A DNA stretch of 64,000 nt from Mycolicibacterium peregrinum (GTDB taxonomy: Bacteria; Actinomycetota; Actinomycetes; Mycobacteriales; Mycobacteriaceae). The stretch spans positions 62,001 to 126,000 of the forward strand of contig NZ_LQPP01000043.1 in the NCBI RefSeq assembly GCF_002102345.1. Reading direction: 5' to 3'. A model generated the notes under the pieces. It saw only the letters and a list, made by a program, of their open reading frames with translations. It made no database searches and was not told where the DNA came from. Shown here piece after piece: positions 60,538 through 64,000 of the stretch; position 1 is the first letter of the stretch; each line of letters opens with the position of its first letter. The translations under genes were made by a program, and so were the position numbers.

Positions 60538-61350
60538 ATGACTGGTTCCACCCTGTTCACCGATGCCATGGAGCTCACGGCCGCCGGCGACGGCGTCTAT
60601 CACGGTGAGCTCAACGAGCATTGGACGATCGGGCCCAAGGTGCACGGGGGCGCCATGCTCGCGCTGTGCGCCAACGCCGCCCGCACTGAACTGGGCACGT
60701 CCGCGCAACCCCTCGCGGTCTCGGGAAACTACCTGTGGGCGCCGGATCCCGGTCCGATGCAGGTGATCACCACGGTCCGCAAGCGGGGCCGCCGGATCGG
60801 TCTGGTCGACGTCGAACTCCGGCAGGGGGAGCGCACGGCGGTGACGGTGGCGGTGACCCTGGGCGAGCCCGAACATCACGTGCCGCCGCTGCTGTCGTTC
60901 AACCCGGTGGTGCCGCTGATGACGCCCGAACCGCCGCCCGGGCTGGAGCCGATCGGGCCGGGGCATCCGATGGAGCACGTCGTGCACCTGGCGCACGGCT
61001 GCGACATCCGCCCGGCGCTGCACACCATGGGGCCGCGCACCGACGGCGGGCCGCCGGTTTTCGAGTACTGGGTGCGGCCGAAGGGTGTCGCTCCCGACGT
61101 CCTGTTCGCGCTCCTGTGCGGCGATGTGTCGGCTCCGGTGACATTCGCCGTGGAACGCACCGGTTGGGCGCCCACGGTCCAGCTGACGGCCTATCTGCGC
61201 GCCTTGCCGGCCGACGGCTGGCTGCGCGTGATGTGCACCTCGGTGCAGATCGGCCAGGACTGGTTCGACGAGGACCACATCGTGGTGGACTGCGAGGGCC
61301 GGATCATCGTGCAGACGCGTCAGCTGGCGATGGTCCCCGCGCAGGGCTGA
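60538..61350 (+). CDS. Thioesterase-family hotdog protein (Rv0499-like)
   Basis: 270 residues with two hotdog halves (acyl-CoA thioesterase II/TesB-like). LNEHWTIGPKVHGGAMLALCANAART lies at the central helix of the first half; PTVQLTAYLRALPADGWLRVMCTSVQIGQDWFDEDHIVVD is the second half with DEDHIV. Acyl-CoA hydrolysis is likely but unproven. ATG 60538 is 33 nt after the previous gene. Confidence 0.82.
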   Translation: MTGSTLFTDAMELTAAGDGVYHGELNEHWTIGPKVHGGAMLALCANAARTELGTSAQPLAVSGNYLWAPDPGPMQVITTVRKRGRRIGLVDVELRQGERTAVTVAVTLGEPEHHVPPLLSFNPVVPLMTPEPPPGLEPIGPGHPMEHVVHLAHGCDIRPALHTMGPRTDGGPPVFEYWVRPKGVAPDVLFALLCGDVSAPVTFAVERTGWAPTVQLTAYLRALPADGWLRVMCTSVQIGQDWFDEDHIVVDCEGRIIVQTRQLAMVPAQG

Positions 61351-61386
61351 CGGCCCCTGACGCGCGGGCATGGAATGCTGTCGCCC

Positions 61387-62247
61387 ATGTCGAGAATCGC
61401 GATCATCGGCGGCGGAAGCATGGGCGAGGCGCTGCTGTCGGGGCTGTTACGGGCTGGTAGGCAGGTCAAGGACCTGGTGGTCGCGGAGAAATACCCGGAC
61501 CGGGCCAAGTACCTGTCGGAGAAGTACTCGGTGCTGGTGACCTCTGTCGCCGATGCCGCCGACAACGCCGCCTACGTGGTGATCGCGGTCAAGCCGACCG
61601 ATGTCGCGAGTGCGATCGACGAGATCGCCGATGCGGCGGCTCGCGCCGATTCCGACACCGCCGAGCAGGTGTTCGTCAGCATCGCGGCCGGCGTCAGCAC
61701 GTCGTACTACGAGAACAAGCTGCCGGCCGGGTCGCCGGTGATCCGGGTGATGCCGAACTCGCCGATCGTGGTCGGGGGCGGGGTGAGCGCTCTGGCTGCT
61801 GGCCGGTTCGCGACCGCCGAGCAGCTCAAGGAGGTCTCGGCGATCTTCGATGCGGTCGGCGGCGTGCTCACCGTGAACGAGTCGCAGCTGGACGCGGTGA
61901 CCGCGGTGTCCGGGTCGGGGCCGGCGTACTTCTTCCTGATGGTCGAGGCCCTCGTCGATGCGGGCGTGGAATCGGGTCTGTCGCGCGCGGTGGCCACCGA
62001 TCTGGCGGTCCAGACGATGGCGGGCTCGGCGGCGATGCTGCTCGAACGTCTCGATGAGGTGAACGCGGCCGGCGGCGCTGCGCTGGACACGACGCCCGCG
62101 CGACTGCGGGCGATGGTGACCTCGCCGGCCGGCACCACTGCCGCTGGGCTGCGGGAACTGGAGCGCGGGGGATTGCGGGGTGCGGTTTCCAACGCCGTTC
62201 TGGCCGCGAAAACGCGCTCTGAGCAGCTCGGAATTACATCTGAGTAA
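61387..62247 (+). CDS. proC: Pyrroline-5-carboxylate reductase
   Basis: 286 residues. Nucleotide loop IAIIGGGSMGEALLSGLLRAG, RVMPNSPIVVGGGVSALA, and the family signature AVSGSGPAYFFLMVEALVDAGVESGL and AGTTAAGLRELERGGLRGA near the C-terminus. It makes proline from pyrroline-5-carboxylate with NAD(P)H. ATG at 61387 precedes SRIAIIGG. Orthologous to Rv0500. Confidence 0.96.
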   Translation: MSRIAIIGGGSMGEALLSGLLRAGRQVKDLVVAEKYPDRAKYLSEKYSVLVTSVADAADNAAYVVIAVKPTDVASAIDEIADAAARADSDTAEQVFVSIAAGVSTSYYENKLPAGSPVIRVMPNSPIVVGGGVSALAAGRFATAEQLKEVSAIFDAVGGVLTVNESQLDAVTAVSGSGPAYFFLMVEALVDAGVESGLSRAVATDLAVQTMAGSAAMLLERLDEVNAAGGAALDTTPARLRAMVTSPAGTTAAGLRELERGGLRGAVSNAVLAAKTRSEQLGITSE

Positions 62248-62385
62248 TTAGATTAATTCCAACTGATTAGCCCACACCCGTCGCAGTAACCCCACCCGCC
62301 ACGCTATTCTCCCTTTGTATGCGCGGGTCGGTGCCAGCGGTGGGGAAGCCGCTGGAACTGCCTGTGCCTGATTGATTGGGTTGCG

Positions 62386-62613
62386 ATGACGTCTATGAAC
62401 GGGCCATCGGCGCGGGATGCTGGCGACGGTCAGCCTCGGGCTCAATTTCTGACGGTCGCCGAAGTGGCGAGCTTGATGAGGGTCTCGAAGATGACGGTGT
62501 ACCGGTTGGTGCACAACGGTGAACTGCCTGCGGTTCGAGTGGGCCGATCGTTCCGGGTCCACGCCAAGGCAGTCCACGATCTGCTGGAGTCTTCGTACTT
62601 CGACGCCGGATAG
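62386..62613 (+). CDS. Small HTH (excisionase/MerR-like) DNA-binding protein (Rv0500A-like)
   Basis: 75 residues. One HTH_17 domain: FLTVAEVASLMRVSKMTVYRLVHNGELPAVRVGRSFRVHAKAV. No phage genes surround it; it is a conserved actinobacterial protein, not a prophage excisionase. ATG 62386 (or 62395). Located between proC and the bS22 gene as in M. tuberculosis. Confidence 0.88.
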   Translation: MTSMNGPSARDAGDGQPRAQFLTVAEVASLMRVSKMTVYRLVHNGELPAVRVGRSFRVHAKAVHDLLESSYFDAG

Positions 62614-62731
62614 GCACACACCGCAGCGGTCTGGGCGCAGTGAGCAGGCTGGCGTTTTCCGTTTCGGTGGTAGGCCCGGGTAAAGTGACCGGGTCAACCA
62701 TCCAGCGTGAGTAGCGGAGACACCAGACTTT

Positions 62732-62833
62732 ATGGGCTCAGTCATCAAGAAGCGGCGTAAGCGTATGTCGAAGAAGAAGCACCGCAAGCTGCTTCGCCGT
62801 ACCCGGGTGCAGCGTAGAAAACTCGGCAAGTAG
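62732..62833 (+). CDS. 30S ribosomal protein bS22 (Rv0500B-like)
   Basis: 33 residues, 18 of them Lys or Arg: [20 protein letters not shown] then a basic tail ending LGK. This matches the tiny AURKAIP1/COX24-type protein that structural work on the mycobacterial ribosome identified as bS22, bound near the decoding site of the small subunit. ATG at 62732 with GGAG 12 nt upstream. Easily missed because of its size. Confidence 0.9.
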
Positions 62834-62862
62834 CTTTCCGCTGCGGCCGCTAGGCTGAGCCG

Positions 62863-63999
62863 ATGGATTCTGATGGTCGTTCGGGGGGACGCCCGACGGG
62901 AGTACCCGGGTCTTCTGATGCGGATTCGTCCGGCGGAGCCAAGTCTGCCGGTACGGCTCCCTCTCCGAAAGTCGTTCTGGTCACGGGTGCGTGCCGCTTC
63001 CTCGGTGGCTATCTGACCGCCAGGCTGGCGCAGAACCCGGCGATCGAGCATGTCATCGCCGTTGACGCGGTGGTGCCTAGCAAGGACATGATGCGGCGGA
63101 TGGGGCGGGCCGAGTTCGTCCGCGCCGACATCCGCAACCCGTTCATCGCCAAGGTGATCCGTAACGGGAACGTGGACACCGTCGTGCATGCCGCGGCGGC
63201 GTCCTACGCTCCGCGCTCCGGAGGCCGCGCCACGTTGAAGGAACTCAACGTGATGGGTGCGATCCAGCTGTTCGCCGCCTGCCAGAAGGCACCGTCGGTT
63301 CGTCGGGTCGTGCTCAAATCCACCTCCGAGGTGTACGGCGCGAGCTCCCGCGATCCGGTGATGTTCAGCGAGGAGAGCAGTGCTCGTCGTCCGCCGGGCG
63401 ACGGGTTCGCTCGCGACAGCATCGACATCGAGGGCTATGCGCGCGGCCTCGCCCGGCGCCGTCCTGACATCGATCTGACGATTCTGCGGCTGGCCAACAT
63501 GATCGGGCCGGCGATGGACACCGCACTTTCGCGGTATCTGGCCGGGCCGGTCGTCCCGTCGGTCGTCGGACACGACGCACGGCTGCAACTACTGCACGAA
63601 CAGGACGCCCTCGGCGCGCTGGAACGTGCGTCGATGGCCGGCAAAGGTGGCACGTTCAACATCGGCGCCTCGGGCATCATCATGATGAGCCAGGCGATCC
63701 GGCGTTCGGGACGGGTTCGGCTGCCGGTGCCGCGCGGGGCGTTGTCGGCGATCAATTCACTCAGTCGCGCAACGCGTTACACCGAACTCGACCGCGATCA
63801 GATGAACTATCTGAGCTACGGCAGGGTCATGGACACTACGCGAATGCACAGGGATCTGGGCTACAGTCCCAAGTGGACGACCGCCGAGGCATTCGACGAC
63901 TACGTCCGTGGTCGTGGATTGACACCGATACTCGATCCGCGATGGGTACGCTCAATGGAGAGTCGCGCCGTGGGGGTGGCGCAGCGTTTGGGATATTAG
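62863..63999 (+). CDS. galE2: NAD-dependent epimerase/dehydratase-like SDR (Rv0501, GalE2-like)
   Basis: 378 residues. A Ser/Gly-rich leader of about 35 residues, then VVLVTGACRFLGGYLTARLA (dinucleotide loop), DTVVHAAAASYAP, VVLKSTSEVYGASS and ILRLANMIGPAMD. At the usual YxxxK position the sequence is EGYARGLARRRP, so the catalytic Lys is replaced, and UDP-galactose epimerase activity is doubtful despite the gene name. ATG 62863. The stop is at the last bases of the window, so the gene is complete. Same position as Rv0501. Confidence 0.85.
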   Translation: MDSDGRSGGRPTGVPGSSDADSSGGAKSAGTAPSPKVVLVTGACRFLGGYLTARLAQNPAIEHVIAVDAVVPSKDMMRRMGRAEFVRADIRNPFIAKVIRNGNVDTVVHAAAASYAPRSGGRATLKELNVMGAIQLFAACQKAPSVRRVVLKSTSEVYGASSRDPVMFSEESSARRPPGDGFARDSIDIEGYARGLARRRPDIDLTILRLANMIGPAMDTALSRYLAGPVVPSVVGHDARLQLLHEQDALGALERASMAGKGGTFNIGASGIIMMSQAIRRSGRVRLPVPRGALSAINSLSRATRYTELDRDQMNYLSYGRVMDTTRMHRDLGYSPKWTTAEAFDDYVRGRGLTPILDPRWVRSMESRAVGVAQRLGY

Positions 64000-64000
64000 T

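Noticed and set aside
59641..61371. 576-codon minus-strand frame over the Rv0498- and Rv0499-like genes
   Set aside because: It crosses two recognised genes and their gap and has no domain.
62386..62613. Excisionase-like HTH as a sign of a prophage
   Set aside because: No integrase, att repeat or phage gene is near, and the same small gene sits between proC and bS22 in M. tuberculosis.

Overview
The window is a high-GC (mid to upper 60s percent by eye) chromosomal segment of a mycobacterium, most likely a rapid-growing Mycolicibacterium-type species. The evidence is the gene content and order. From about 24.9 kb to the right end the genes follow the Mycobacterium tuberculosis block Rv0457c to Rv0501: prolyl oligopeptidase, DUF779, lpd, ramB, aceA (icl1), fadB2, umaA, hbhA, deoC, murB, lprQ, mshA, gpmA, senX3-regX3, ppx, proC and a galE2-like gene. 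groEL2 at 9.1 kb with its neighbour at 10.9 kb matches Rv0440-Rv0441c. No tRNA, rRNA, CRISPR array, insertion sequence or prophage was recognised.

Left part (0-24.9 kb), the accessory region: a truncated TetR gene and a sulfotransferase; a 5.3-kb gene for an exported PGRS-type glycine-rich protein without a PE domain; a flavin-dependent (LLM) oxidoreductase; a Tat-exported polysaccharide deacetylase bracketed by two 63-bp palindromic repeats; groEL2 behind two CIRCE-type operators; a D-aminoacylase-like amidohydrolase; a membrane Ser/Thr kinase with a kinase-less partner carrying a similar extracytoplasmic domain; DinB and PAP2 genes; an unrecognised exported two-repeat protein with a lysine-rich tail; an aldehyde dehydrogenase; a PPK2; and three genes for membrane-anchored proteins. 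The PGRS gene and the two-repeat gene, 10 kb apart, share a 55-56-bp upstream block with the same internal spacing and the same distance to a putative -10 hexamer. This suggests a small cell-envelope regulon.

Middle part (24.9-42 kb), lipid, carbon and surface functions: lpd, RamB and isocitrate lyase (two-carbon metabolism), FadB2, two cyclopropane-mycolate-synthase-family methyltransferases (one UmaA-like), an acyl-ACP thioesterase, a second PPK2 with a TetR gene, and the heparin-binding hemagglutinin HbhA. The 3' end of the peptidase gene is duplicated 1.9 kb away, so a 71-bp direct repeat brackets a gene for a PQQ-propeller membrane protein.

Right part (42-64 kb), wall and redox housekeeping: deoC, MurB, an L,D-transpeptidase lipoprotein (LprQ), and the ROK regulator plus mshA (mycothiol synthesis), preceded by a 22-codon leader peptide with four consecutive cysteine codons that looks leaderless. 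Next come GpmA, the phosphate-sensing SenX3-RegX3 pair without intergenic repeats, an exopolyphosphatase-family protein, ProC, the tiny ribosomal protein bS22 and a GalE2-like SDR. Two PPK2 enzymes, a Ppx and SenX3-RegX3 in one window make polyphosphate and phosphate control a recurring theme.
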